Assembly (NCBI GenBank): GCA_963930755.1
Contig: OZ005738.1
Location: 12,159,655 to 12,223,654, forward strand
Reading direction: 5' to 3'
Source of the DNA: Eudasyphora cyanicolor
Lineage: Eukaryota > Arthropoda > Insecta > Diptera > Muscidae
DNA length: 64,000 nucleotides
The stretch's first letter is position 1; the number at the start of each line of letters is the position of its first letter. A program made the position numbers and the translations under genes. The notes below the pieces were generated by a model. The model was not told where the DNA came from. It did no database searches and saw nothing but the letters and a program-made list of their open reading frames with translations. This document shows positions 11,600 through 23,299 of the stretch, one piece after another.

Positions 11600-13940
11600 A
11601 TAATACTCTACACCACCCGCTAGTGTAGATGAAGGATTATGCTTAAATCTGAATCGAAAATATCACTTTTCAAATAGATTCTTGTGAACCAAAACTAAAG
11701 GCAAATCCGAAATCTCATTCAAATCTCCTGGAAATAGGTGAATAGCAGAAAATGAATTTTTCCAAAATAATCCCTCAAAATTTTAATTTTTCCATTCCAA
11801 TATTTATATTGCATTTACGACAACATCTTGCAGAAAAATGCAGTTTACAATGGAGAATCTACAAAAACTTAAATTCGATGTAATCTTCTAGAAAAATGCG
11901 ATTTCGAAAAGATTTTCTATAAGAAAGCAATTTCGATAAGATTTCCAAAATATAAAAATGCTATTTCGACAAGTTTTTCAATAAAATTGCAGTCCGGATT
12001 AAATTTACTGGGGAATTCAATGAAATTTTCTAGTAACAGTAATTTTTTAAGAAATTTTCTAAAACATTTAATTTTCATAAAATTGTATATAAAATTTTTC
12101 TAAAAACTTCAATATTGAAAAAAATTTCTATAAAAATGTAATTTCGCTGAAATGATGTATAGAATTGCGATTTTTACGAAATGTTCTAAAAAATCAAAAT
12201 CGATTTTGTCTAGAAAATTAAAATCTTTAAAATGATATTTTGGCAAAATTTTTCAGGAAATTAAAACTTCGATCAACTTTTGTTGAAATGGGCTATTATA
12301 TGGGATATTATAGAGAAACTGCATTTTTCTAAAATTTCAGCAAATATTTAAATTTATCAGCAATTTTATTTTTTAATGAAAGTTTTGCCGAAATTGTGTT
12401 TTTACAGAAATTATTGTCAAATGGCATACAGAAATTATTGTGATGACTTTAATTTATAGAAAATTTCGTCGATTTTTTTTTTGTAGATATTTTTCATATT
12501 TGCATTTTTTGAAAAATATTGTATAATTATTTTTTTTTAATTAAGTTAAAATTGGCGTTTTCTAGAAAGATTCGTCAAAACAACCTTCTCCCTGAAAAAT
12601 TCGACAACATTGCTGTTTTTAATTTTTTTTATCGAATTTTATAAATGTTTTTTTTATTCAAAATAAAATTTTCTAGAAAATTGTATTTATTGTCATAATT
12701 GCATATAGCAATTATTACGAATTTTATAGAAAATTTGCTTTTATTTGGTCTGCAAATCTTTGTGATTCTAACTAGGATATTCTCCCGGCTTCAAGACCAT
12801 TCTGTTTCTATATTATTATAGAAACAAGTATTTTATACATGGCGGTGTATAAATATGTATTAAAAATTGGCAGCACACATTTTAAAAAATTAAGTCAAAA
12901 ATTTAATTTTCTATAAATTTTATCAAAATTTCTAGCTTTCTTGATTTTTTTTTTATCAATATTGCGATTTTTAAGAAAATTCTATTGAAATGCTATCATA
13001 CAAAAAATACAATTTTATAGCATAGTAAAAATGACATCAAAATAGGATTTGTTTTTAAAAGATCCGTAAAAATTTAGTTTTTATAGAAAATATTGTCAAA
13101 ACAGCATTTTTAACGAAAATTTTCGGCAGAATTATAGGAAAAGTTATCTAAATTGTAATTTTCCGAAAAATTTCATCAACATTAAATTTTTATGGAAAAT
13201 TTCGTCTAATTATAATTTTTAACAGAAAATGTCATTAAAATTGCATTTTAAACAAAATTTTATCGAAAAACTATTTCCGAAACAATTTCAACAAAACTGA
13301 AATTTTTTCAAGACAATTTTAGAAACATGGAAATAGACGTCATTAATTTTATTTTTATACAAAATGTCTTAAAAAATTTAAATTTTATAGAAAATATTGG
13401 ATATTTGTTTTAAAAAATGGGGTCAAAATATTAATTTTCTATAAATTTCATCCAAATTTCTAGTTTTTTTTTAATTTTTTTCAATATTGCAATTTTCAAG
13501 AAAATTCTATTGAAATGCTATCTCAAAATTCCGTCAAAATTACCTTTTGTTAGAAATTGTTAGAAATAATTACAGTAAAATCCATTGAAAATTAATATTC
13601 TTTGAAAATGTCTTCAAAAATTAATTTTTTATATAAAATTTCGTTGAAAATGCAATTTTATAGCAAATCTTATCTTAATTGCAATTTTGGTGAAAATGAC
13701 ATCAAAATAGCATTTGTTTTTAAAAGATCCGTAAAAATGTAATTTTTATAGAAAATATCGTCAAAATAGCATTTTTAACGAAAATTTATGTAGAATTATA
13801 GAAAACGTTATCTAAATTACAATTTTCGGAAAAATTTCATCAACATTACATTTTTATGGAAAATTTCGTCTAAATACAATTTTTACAGAAAATTTAATTT
13901 AAACTGCATTTTAAACAAAATTTTATCGAAAACAACCAAT
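11600..13940. repeat. AT-rich degenerate array, period about 30 bp (part 1)
   Basis: Units of the type TTTTATAGAAAATTTCGTC followed by AAAATTGCA repeat about every 28-31 bp with heavy divergence. To about 12.0 kb they read mainly on the minus strand (TCTAGAAAAATGCAATTTCG). From about 12.7 kb they read mainly on the plus strand, so orientation switches inside the array. Longer direct duplications are superimposed: about 12890-12995 resembles 13420-13520, and 13026-13270 resembles 13686-13932. The repeat is of a kind I recall as common in calyptrate fly genomes; this is memory, not a search. It is non-coding. Confidence 0.7.
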
Positions 13941-14362
13941 TTTTTTTTGTGTCCTAGACATAAAAATTATTTTTTTGTATAGATTGTGGCATACTGTTTT
14001 TTATGGATAATTTTTTTATTAAATTATTATTTAATCAGGTACCCTTAGTATTTGCACAATAAACAGTGGTTTAGTAACAGTCATTAAAAAAACAGGAAAA
14101 GTAAATTTTTTCAAAAAAAAAAAAACAAAAATCCTGGGCCGAAAAAAACATTAAAAATATAAAAAAAAATTTTATTTTATTTTTTAAAAGTTTGCATCCT
14201 AGCGAAGAAAGTAATGCCTATTTGAAAAAAATCTATGGATAAATGTAGAAATTATAGCCCTTTTGGTAGAGGTAAAAGAATTTCAAAAAATCTTTTTTTT
14301 TTAATTTCAGTTTAAATAGCGATTTTATTTTTTATTTTTATTTATATTATGTACATTTCAGT
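13941..14362. other. A/T-run rich spacer downstream of the pseudogene
   Basis: Long A and T homopolymers and no frames. Because the pseudogene reads on the minus strand, this stretch could be its old 3' flank. Confidence 0.4.
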
Positions 14363-14601
14363 TTATTTACACGTACAAGTTTCATTAGAAGTAATTGTGA
14401 GTTCTTTGTTGGCGTTTGTAGATTTCGGAATCGGCTTCTCTAATTTCCAAATATAATCTCTTATCATTCTTTCATCAAAGTGCCCTTGGTAACGCCGCTC
14501 GATGGACTTCAATTCTTGGTGAAACCTTTCGCCATGTTCGTCACTTACGTCGCCAAGATTCTCGGGGAAATAGTTTAAATGAGAATGCAAGCAATTAATT
14601 T

Positions 14602-14910
14602 TTAGGGACATTTTTATAATATACTAGCTGGACCCGGTCCACTTCGTTGCCCCATATTTCCGATCCCGTCCATTTTTGGACCACTGACGTAGACTGCCAG
14701 CAGAACTGCAGTGGAACAAACACACAAACAAACGATTTGCCACGCCCACTATTTGCATTTTTTTTCCAAAACCATCTCAGACCAAATAGCTTACAAACAA
14801 AAGAAAAAATTTTAAAATAGGTCCAGTGGGTTAAACGTCTATAAAACACATACATACATACAAACATTTTTCCATTTTTATATATATAGATTAGGGACAT
14901 ATTATAAATA
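14602..14910. repeat. Target-site duplication pair around a retroposon
   Basis: The 20-mers at 14602-14621 (TTAGGGACATTTTTATAATA) and 14891-14910 (TTAGGGACATATTATAAATA) match except at two places. On the minus strand they are the interrupted ...IYNMSL codons of the pseudogene. A duplication this long points to target-primed insertion, as made by LINE machinery. Confidence 0.8.
14622..14890 (+). mobile_element. Short retroposon 'CTAGCTGGACCCGGTCC' with TATATATAGA tail
   Basis: A 269-bp insertion starts TACTAGCTGGACCCGGTCCA and ends in a TATATATATAGA microsatellite tail, bracketed by 20-bp duplications of the host pseudogene. It has no coding frame of note and contains the phrase CCACGCCCACT. 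The start sequence and tail are shared with the longer element at 16345-17192. The pattern resembles non-autonomous elements mobilised by RTE-like LINEs, but no polymerase is present to confirm the partner. Confidence 0.7.
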
Positions 14911-15719
14911 TATTCCTTACCAATTTTTTCATAATTTTTCAACAAATTATTAATCATTGCTTCATATTGCGGGCTTTTATTGGATCCAAAGAAATTTGAA
15001 ACCACAAGCTTAAACGACCTCCATGCTGCAATTTCATCCGACGTCAAATATGATTCGAAATTTACATCTTTCATCAGTCTCCCTATTTTAGGCCCATCAA
15101 AAACGCCTTCTTCGATTTTTTGAAAAGAAAGACTTTTAAATAAACTTTTTAATTATGTGAGTGAATTGCCATCTTTCCTTAAGGCTTTTACAAAATTTTT
15201 AAAGAGCCCCAGCTTAATATGCAGTGGTGGCAAAATAATGTTTTTTTTTTGGACGAGAGGTGTGTATTTTATGTTGTTTTCACCCAATGTAATGTGTTTT
15301 CTTGTAGGCCATTTCTTTCTTCTGTAATGAACTTCGCGAGCAGTCCGTATCGTGAATGAATGGTTGTCTCCAAATCATTGGCATTCCAAATTCCACGTGA
15401 AGTCTAAAATCAAAACGTTTTATTCCACAAAAGTACTTTACATTGTAATACATTAATTGTAAAGTACTTATCACATGCTTCCACTACTCCATCGAGTAAG
15501 ATTTACATGGCACGAATTACACAAAATACCAGGTGTCCACGGTTCGTTCATATTTTTAACTCGTATACCAAAATATTGCACATATATTTCTTCTACCTGT
15601 GCGGATCTCATCCTATATAGCTCTCACATTGCATATAATGTTTTATGGTGGGTTACGAACGGCCATAAAACCTCGTCCTCTCCATAATTTTGTAATGTCT
15701 CACATGGCGAATTCAATAT

Positions 15720-16344
15720 AAGCAAAAAAACAATCATTTAAAACGAAAAAATATGAAACAAGATTTTTTTTTTGAATTTCCCTAACATTTACATAACTTT
15801 TACATCTATCCAGAGATTTTTTCAGTCAGTGTTTTCTTCGTTGGCTTTTTAAAAATGTGATAAAATAATTTTTTCGACTATTTCTTTTTTTTATGGTTTT
15901 TTTTTGTACCCGGTAAAAGTGTTTTTATAACAAAAAAGTAATTTTTAATTTTTAATTTTTTATAGACGATTATTACTAAATCAAAGGTTCTACGTGAAAG
16001 CGATATTTGCAGCATATTTGTAAGCCTCATAATTCCCTTTAATGTAACGCATAACACGGCTCAATCAGGCTTATACTTGAAAAATTATGATTCAAATACT
16101 AAATGTAATTTCCATGAAAGCTGGAATTATAAAAAAAAAATTAGTGACACCATATTGCACCAGAAATTGTTATCCACATCCCTTGGACAAAATTTTTGTT
16201 GCATAGTGTAATTTTATTTTTATAAAAAATGTCTTAAAAAATTTCATTTTTATATTTATATTATCTAAATGGCAAATTTGGTGAAAATGGCATCAAAATT
16301 TTCTTTTTTTAAAAAAATCTATCAGAATTGCAGTTTTATAGAAA
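15720..16344. other. AT-rich spacer, remnant of the 30-bp array
   Basis: Mostly A/T homopolymer runs. From about 16205 the TTTTTATAAAAAATGTC / TTTTATAGAAA units return, showing that the array of 11.6-13.9 kb once continued here and was split by the pseudogene DNA. Confidence 0.5.
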
Positions 16345-17192
16345 ACTAGCTGAACCCGGTCCACTTCGTTGTCCCAGTTTGAGATTTCCGACCCCGTAAA
16401 TTTATAAACCAATCACGAATCCTGCCACCAAATACATACACACAAAATTACAGCACTCTCGGGAACAAACAAATTGTTCAAAATATCTCCATTCTTGGCT
16501 CATATGGGTGAGGCCACACCCATTGGCCTGATCCCACCACTCACGTAGACTGCCAACAGATACATATACACAAAATTACAGAGCTCTCGCTAACAAATTG
16601 AGCAAGATATTCCAATTTTAAAATTTAGCTCATATGGGCAGGGCCATATGATTGGGTCCGTTGGTCCGATCCTGACCATTTTTGGGCCAATCTATATACA
16701 TATACAAAAAATTACAGCTCTCTCGCTAACAAATTGTTTTATATATCTACATTTCAAAACATGGCTCAAATGGGCGGGGCCACGCCCACTTGAGCCGTAG
16801 ACTGCCAAAGATACATATACACAAAATTACAGCACTCTCGCTCGGAAATTGTGCAAGATATCTCAATTTCCAAATTTGGTTTTATGGGTGGGGCCACGCC
16901 CACTGGTCCAATCCCCCAATTTTTAGACCAATCACATTGACTTTCAGCTACTTCCAGTTGGACCCCAGAAAGTCCAGGATTGGTGGCCCAACTGGGATCA
17001 CGGTCCGGTCCCAATCAGTAGGAATCTCGTTAATATATTCGTAGGTACGCACAGTAGGAATCACTCAAAGCTACTGATAACTCCAAATTGGCTTATACGG
17101 GAGGGGCCACGCCCCCTCAGTCAAGATCTTAAGATCCAGCCGTTTTGGAGTCCATACGTAACATACACAAATTCAATTTTATATTATATAGA
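16345..17192 (+). mobile_element. Long copy of the CTAGCTGAACCCGGTCC retroposon with internal repeats
   Basis: It begins ACTAGCTGAACCCGGTCCAC and ends TTTATATTATATAGA, like the element at 14622-14890, but is about 850 bp. Inside are four diverged tandem units of about 110-170 bp. Each has ACAAAATTACAG, CTCTCG, AAATTG, then GGG..GGGGCCA(C/T)GCCCA and TGG.CC.ATC. It lies within the AT-rich array (TTTTATAGAAA on the left, TATCGTCAAAAT on the right). The array's own similarity hides any target duplication. The GC-rich GGGGCCACGCCC boxes stand out against very AT-rich surroundings. Short frames at 16766-17044 come from the repeats and are not genes. Confidence 0.65.
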
Positions 17193-19000
17193 TATCGTCA
17201 AAATAACAGTTTTAAAAATTGCAGCAGAACTTTAAGGAACATTTGATTGAAACTGCACTATTATAGAAAACGTTATCTAAACTGTTATAAAAAATTCTTC
17301 AAAATTAAAATTTTTACAGAAAATTTAATCAAAATTTCATTTTTAAATAAAATTTAATCGTAAAGCATTTTTTATCGACTTCAGCAAAACTAAATTTTTT
17401 AAAAAAAAATCGTCAAAATTTCGGTTTATCAGAAATTGTCAACAAAAATTTTTGTAGACAATTTCGTCAAAATTTTCATATTTATAGAACTTCGATAACA
17501 TTTTCAGGAGAATTGGAAATTAGATAGAATTCAATTTTTTTTGCTAATGCAATTTGAAAAAATCTTTTTATGGTAATATAATTTTGATGAAACTTTTAGA
17601 AAAGTACAATTTCGATGAAGAATGTTGAAATAGTGATGCAACCAAAAAGGAATTTCGAACAATGTTTATCAAAATGCAATTTGGATATTTTATAAAAATG
17701 TAAATTCGACGCAATTTTTGATTTTTCTAAAATATTTTAATAAAATTTGTGTCTAAGATAATGCAATTTTTAAAATTATTGTAGAAAATTTTCACGAAAA
17801 ATTCAACTTCTTGCAAACATAAATTTTCTGAAATTTTGTAGAAAAATGCGATTTCAACGAAACTTTTTATGTAATAAAATTTAGAAAATTTTATGAAAGA
17901 CAATTCGACGAAATTGTCTACATATATTTAATACCGATGAAATTTTGTATACAAAAATTTCGATTTTGATGACATATTTTAGAAAAAGACAACATCATCG
18001 ATTTTTTTTAGAATAATGCATTTTTGTTTAGAAAAAAATATACTTGTCTTGAAAGTGCTATTTTGACAAAATTTTTGCGGAAAATTTACATTTTAACAAA
18101 ATTTTCTTTAAAAATATAATATTGACGACATTTTTGGAAATGTGCAATATCAAGGAAGTTTTCTAGAATAATCCAATTTCGAAGAAATTTGTAGGAAATT
18201 TGAAATTTTTGTGCAATTTCAATGAAATTTTAAGGACGTTTTTAATGATGACATTTTCACGAAAAATTCAACTTCTACAAACTTTTCTAAAATAGCCCTT
18301 TTGACGTAATTTTTTAAAAAATTGAAATTTCGCCGAATTTTTTTAGGAAATTTTTATTCTGCTGACATTTTTATATAAATCAATTTCGACTACATTCAAT
18401 TTGGCAACATTAAAAAAACACATTTAACAGACATTTTAGAAAACCAATTATGCAAAAATTTTGAATAATAAGTTTGACAAAATATGTTAAATATATACGG
18501 AAGAAATGATTTAGCAATATGCAAAATTTAAAGAAAAAATATTTAGACATTTTTAGAAACAACATAAGTGCAGTTTTGAAAAAATATTGTAGAAAAAAAG
18601 AAAATTTAGATTTTTTTAAAAAAGACTAGATAAATACATTTCCGAAGAAATTTTGGTAGAAAACAGAAATTTTATAAAATATTGTAGAAATGTAAAATGT
18701 CAACAAAATTGTTTAGTTAATAAAATTGTGGATGTTTCAATTTCGAAGAAATTTTCTAGAAAAGTGTTATTACAATGAAATTTTGTAGGTAATGCGATTT
18801 AAACAAAATTTTCTATAAAAATATAAGTTTGACGAAGTCTTTAGAAAGATGCAATTTCGATAAGAAAATTTATTTCAAGAAAAATTCAATTTCGATGAAA
18901 TTTTTTATAAAAATGCAATTGTGACGTATTATTCCACAAACATGCAATTCGGACAAGATATTTAGAGAAACCAATTTTGACAAAAATTAACAATGAAAAT
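17193..19000. repeat. AT-rich degenerate array, period about 30 bp (part 2)
   Basis: Continuation of the 11.6-kb array. Plus-strand type units (TCGTCAAAAT) occur to about 17.45 kb, then mainly minus-strand type (AAATGCAATTTCGACGAAAT) to about 18.98 kb, so a second orientation switch lies near 17.5 kb. Units are strongly diverged. No genes. Confidence 0.7.
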
Positions 19001-19009
19001 TGAAAATTG

Positions 19010-20530
19010 AAAGGTTTCTCCATTTTTAAGAATTTGTGTATACGGGAGATTTTATTTATTCCCAAAACTATGACTACATCTGACCAAGAGAAAGTCTGCC
19101 AAAGGGAGGTTAATTTTTTTTCTAAAATTTCATTCAAAATCATGAACTCCCGATTACGGAATGTGTTAATGAGTAGAGCTTTTAGTGCAAAACATCAGAC
19201 TGCATACTTCATTTTGTGTGCATATAGTTTAGCTACTTATCGAAAAACTATCTAATACAATAGAAATTGTTTCAAACTTTTAGTTTCCTGCCTAAGACCC
19301 TGAAATATATACTGCACCTTGTCAGCTTTTAGGACATCTAAACCATGACAATATCCTTCTGAACATCATTCAAATGTATTGACCATTGTCTGGTAATTCA
19401 CCCACAAACAACCACACTTAAGGATGGGATAACCCATAATAATATACAAATATGATATGTATATGGTGAGTGCATATCTTGAGCAACATTCAAAATCGAC
19501 CTACTCCTGATTCTTTTCCTCCTTTCAAATTTGAAATGATTTTTTATTTAAATCATACAAAACCCAGACTCACTTAATGAAATCTTTGTTAGCTGCCTGG
19601 AATAGGATAGGATAGTAGTAACAGAACATGACATCAATACCATCAAAGACACACACTCACGCCCACAAATGTTGGCAGAAAGTAGAAGAAGACAGGGCAT
19701 AAGTATTTTCTGTATATATATACACATTGCTACATATCATCATGTTTGTATAAATATGCATGTGTGTACAGGGTGACATAATCCTATTGAGTTTTTTACG
19801 AAATAGACACACATATATATTCATTCTCACACACTCGTCCATGCTCACATATCCTCATTGTCCTGTTTTGAAAATCTGTTAGAAAAATATTTAAACTTAT
19901 CCTGGGCTATATTATATGCAAGTACTTATATACATATACACATATGTATTTTCATTCATATCAAGTGGTATGCTTAGAAGAATGCCCATTTTTGTCAAAT
20001 TCTATAATACAGTTTAAACTTTATAGAATTTCTATAGGTCTCCTTGTTTAATGTTTTGCCTGGTGTGAGCCATTTAACTCAAAAGTATGAGTTAATACAA
20101 TTATTTGTGATTTTTTCTTCTGATTTTTTCAAATATGTAATTGACTATCTGGATTGCTCACTCCAACAATTTTTCTTGTGTAGTATGAGCTATATTTATG
20201 TATAAGTCATATGTATAAGTATATGACTTTTTATATACATGTATATATTTGTGTATACAAATATTCATAAAATGTTAAATAAGAGTTTGAGTTTTCTACA
20301 AGAAATGATAAGAAATATTTAAAATATCGATTTTTGTGCTATATACGTATTTACCAAATGCTTTTCCTAAAAGTATACTACATTATTTTTGACACTAAGA
20401 AAGCCTTTTTATATACTAAAATAAATGGTAAAAAATAATCTAAATAATTTGATTGCTGCTAATAGTTTTTATACAAAATACAAGTATAATAGACACATGT
20501 AATCAAAATAATAGATACACTGGAATAAAT
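19010..20530. other. Non-coding stretch, AT-rich
   Basis: Contains TATA/ACAC simple-sequence patches (for example 19700-19830, 19920-19960, 20200-20260) and one near-copy of the dyad motif (TTCCTAAAAGTATACTA, 20364-20380), close to the start of minisatellite block A. No credible coding frame. Confidence 0.5.
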
Positions 20531-20544
20531 TCATTATCGTTGAG

Positions 20545-22270
20545 CAAATCATCATCTTTGATGACTTTTCTATACGAAAAGATCATCGTCGATTAATTTT
20601 TTATACGAAAAGATCATCGTCGATGACTTTTCTATACGAAAAGATCATCGTTGATGACTTTTCTATACGAAAAAAATCATCGTTGATGACTTTTCTATAC
20701 GAACGATGATTGATCTATACGAACGAAAAGATCATCGATCTATACGAACGAAAAGATCATCGATCTATACGAACGAAAAGATCATCGTTGATGACTTTTC
20801 TATACGAAAAGATCATCGTTGATGTCTTTTCTATACGAAAAGATCATCGTTGATGTCTTTTCTATACGAAAAGATCATCGTTGATGACTTTCAAATGCGA
20901 AAAGATTATCGTCGATGACTTTTCTATACGAAAAGATGACTTTTCTATACGAAAAGATGACTTTTCTATACGAAAAGATGACTTTTCTATACGAAAAGAT
21001 GACTTTTCTATACGAAAAGATGACTTTTCTATACGAAAAGATGACTTTTCTATACGAAAAGATGACTTTTCTATACGAAAAGATGACTTTTCTATACGAA
21101 AAGATGACTTTTCTATACGAAAAGATGACTTTTCTATACGAAAAGATGACTTTTCTATACGAAAAGATCGTCGTTGATGACTTTTCTGTGCGAAAAGATC
21201 ATCGTTGATGACTTTTCTGTGCGAAAAGATCATCGTTGATGACTTTTCTGTGCGAAAAGATCATCGTTGATGACTTTTCTATACGAAAATATCATCGTTG
21301 ATGACTTTTCTATACGAAAAGATCATCGTTGATGAATTTTCTATACGAAAAGATCATCGTTGATGACTTTTCTATACGAAAAGATCATCGTTGATGAGTT
21401 TTCTATACAATAATATCATCGTTGATGACTTTTCTGTACAAAAAGATCATCGCTGATGACTTTTCTATACGAAAAGATCATCATTGATAAAAGATCATCG
21501 TTGATGACTTTTGTATACGAAAAGATCATCGTTGATGACTTTCCTGTACGAAAAGATCATCGTTGATGACTTTTCTATACCAAAAGATCATCGTTGATGA
21601 CTTTTCTATACCAAAAGATTATCCTTGATGACTTTTCTAGACGAAAATATTATCGCTGGTGACTTTTCTATACAAAAATATCATCGTTGGTGACTTTTCT
21701 ATACAAAATATCATCGTTGGTGATTTTTCTATACAAAAAGATCACTTTTCTACACGAAAAGATCATCGTTGATGACTTTTCTGTCAGAAAATATCACCGT
21801 TGATGACTTTTCTATAAGAAATGATCATCGTTAATGACCTGTCTATAAGAAAATATCATCATTGATAAAAGATCATCGTTGATGACTTTTGTATACGAAA
21901 AGATCATCGTTGATGACTTTCCTGTACGAAAAGATCATCGTTGATGACTTTTCTATACCAAGAGATCATCGTTGATGACTTTTCTATACTAAAAGATTAT
22001 CGCTGATGACTTTTCTATACGAAAATATCATCGTTGGTGACTTTTCTATACAAAAACATCATCGTTGGTGACTTTTCTATACAAAATATCATCGTTGGTG
22101 ACTTTTCTATACAAAAAGATCATCGTTGACGACTTATCTATACAAAAAGATCATCTTTGAAGACTTATGTATACGAAAAGATCATCGCTGATGACTTTTC
22201 TCTAAGAAAAGATAACCGTTGATGACTTTTTATACGAAAATATTATTGTTTATGACGTTTTTCTCATCGT
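20545..22270. repeat. 31-bp palindromic minisatellite, block A
   Basis: About 55 units' length. The typical unit reads GATGACTTTTC, loop TATAC, GAAAAGATCATC, spacer GTT. The stem asymmetry (GATGAC...GATCATC) is of the reverse type, but the loop is TATAC as in forward-type blocks. It contains two sub-arrays: three 25-bp units with GATCTATACGAACGAAAAG near 20711-20785, and the 21-bp array at 20914-21165. From about 21.6 kb TACAAAA loops and spacer variants increase and the block frays out near 22.27 kb. Open frames here are repeat artefacts. Confidence 0.9.
20914..21165. repeat. Twelve identical 21-bp units inside block A
   Basis: GATGACTTTTC, TATAC, GAAAA repeats 12 times without change. Each unit is the 31-bp unit minus the 10 bp CATCGTTGAT, which lies between short GAT direct repeats, so a deletion followed by rapid amplification explains it. 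Because 21 is a multiple of three, all frames stay open and give artificial 7-residue repeats (DDFSIRK, MTFLYEK; SSFRIEK on the minus strand). Confidence 0.92.
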
Positions 22271-22279
22271 TTATGATTT

Positions 22280-23297
22280 TTCGTATTTACCCAACATTTC
22301 TAATTAAAATATTATTTAATAATTTTCGTAAATTATGTTTATTTAAAACCAACATCTGCCGTCCTGTATCTCCACAACTATACAAGAAACCCAAATGAGA
22401 GAGAGCGAAAATCGGGCATTACAATGAAATTCTATTTTGTTGGAAATGAAAAAAAAACTGTGCAATTTGCATAAATTTCATACTCTTTTTCCATTTGATG
22501 TAATAATGTATTAGCATAACTACAAAAATTAACCCTAACACACAGCCATATCCAAGCAAACAGACACAGACATAAATCCACTTAGACAGATGAGGAGAAC
22601 AAGCAGGACCAACACCACAGGACACCCAACCAACCAACTAAGCAACCACCCAATCCATCTAATTAAGAAATGAAAATGTCATCTATGGCGCTCAGATACA
22701 AACACGGACACACACATACACCCACAGTCAGACAGACAGACCACACATACAACAACATTGGCCAAATACCGAATTAATTAAAATGCATAATTATAATAGG
22801 AAAGTGGTGATATTTAAAGGAGTCCATCGCATATGGTGTGGGTGGGTCCCTGAGACAGACTGAGGGAGTTCTCTCAATTGTATTGTCCTGAACAGGATTC
22901 CTTTAACTCGTTTGGTCCAGTCTTTGTGTGCGGGTGTCTGTATGTATTTGTAGGTAGGTATCTTTAACAAATATTTAGAAATGCAAATCAATTGATAGAA
23001 ATCCCTTTTACTGGCGGTTTGGGCCAGAAACCACAATGATTGAAATGTCTTAAGCAAACGACGCTGGCGAAGACGAGAGCTCCTTCTTGGATGGTTGTCT
23101 CCAACATCATTAGATTTGTTGCTCGCCAGCATCTTCACCATCATCTTTGGTTGGTTTCTTATAAAATTAGCATAAAATTTCCTTATAATCAAAAAAAAAA
23201 ACCAAAAGCAACACAACAACGTCCACAGGGAACAACAAGAACAAGACGAATAATGCAAAACATGTCATTGAAAACGATTTTACGGTTATTGTAATAG
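22280..23297. other. Unique-looking non-coding DNA between blocks A and B
   Basis: CA-rich patches (22690-22750) and simple sequence. Overlapping frames on both strands near 22.79-23.35 kb show no domain or conserved motif. Nothing else seen. Confidence 0.5.
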
Positions 23298-23299
23298 TA

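Larger units (their letters stand above)
14363..15710 (-). pseudogene. Broken copy of the SDEHGERFHQ arthropod multicopy family
   Basis: Minus-strand fragments follow one another in the right order for a large uncharacterised protein family that occurs in many copies in arthropod genomes. N-terminal part: YFGIRV...EPWTPGILCNSCHVNLTRW (about 15.5-15.65 kb), then VEFGMPMIWRQPFIHDTDC (about 15.33-15.40 kb), a cysteine-containing region. Next come REVHYRRKKWPTRK, NIIILPPLHIKLGLFKNFVK style text with PPLHIKLG, an in-frame TAA, then GVFDGPKIGRLMKD and TSDEIAAWRSFKLVVSNFFG. After a retroposon insertion, MSLKINCLHSHLNYFPENLG, DVSDEHGERFHQEL and RYQGHFDERMIRDY follow, ending at a stop at 14363. A large middle part between the cysteine region and HYRRKKWP is deleted (junction near 15.34 kb). 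The deletion, the stop and the insertion show it is dead. The family's function is unknown to me. Confidence 0.75.

Noticed and set aside
19769..19800. CAGGGTGACATAATCC near 19.77 kb as a left end for an element around block A
   Set aside because: It resembles the CAGGGTG ends of block B, but I found no matching inverted end after block A (22.27-22.4 kb has only CGTCCTGTA).
20862..21233. Open frames of 97-123 codons with a 7-residue repeat
   Set aside because: They exist in three frames on both strands because the 21-bp unit is a multiple of three and lacks stops. They are artefacts of the repeat.
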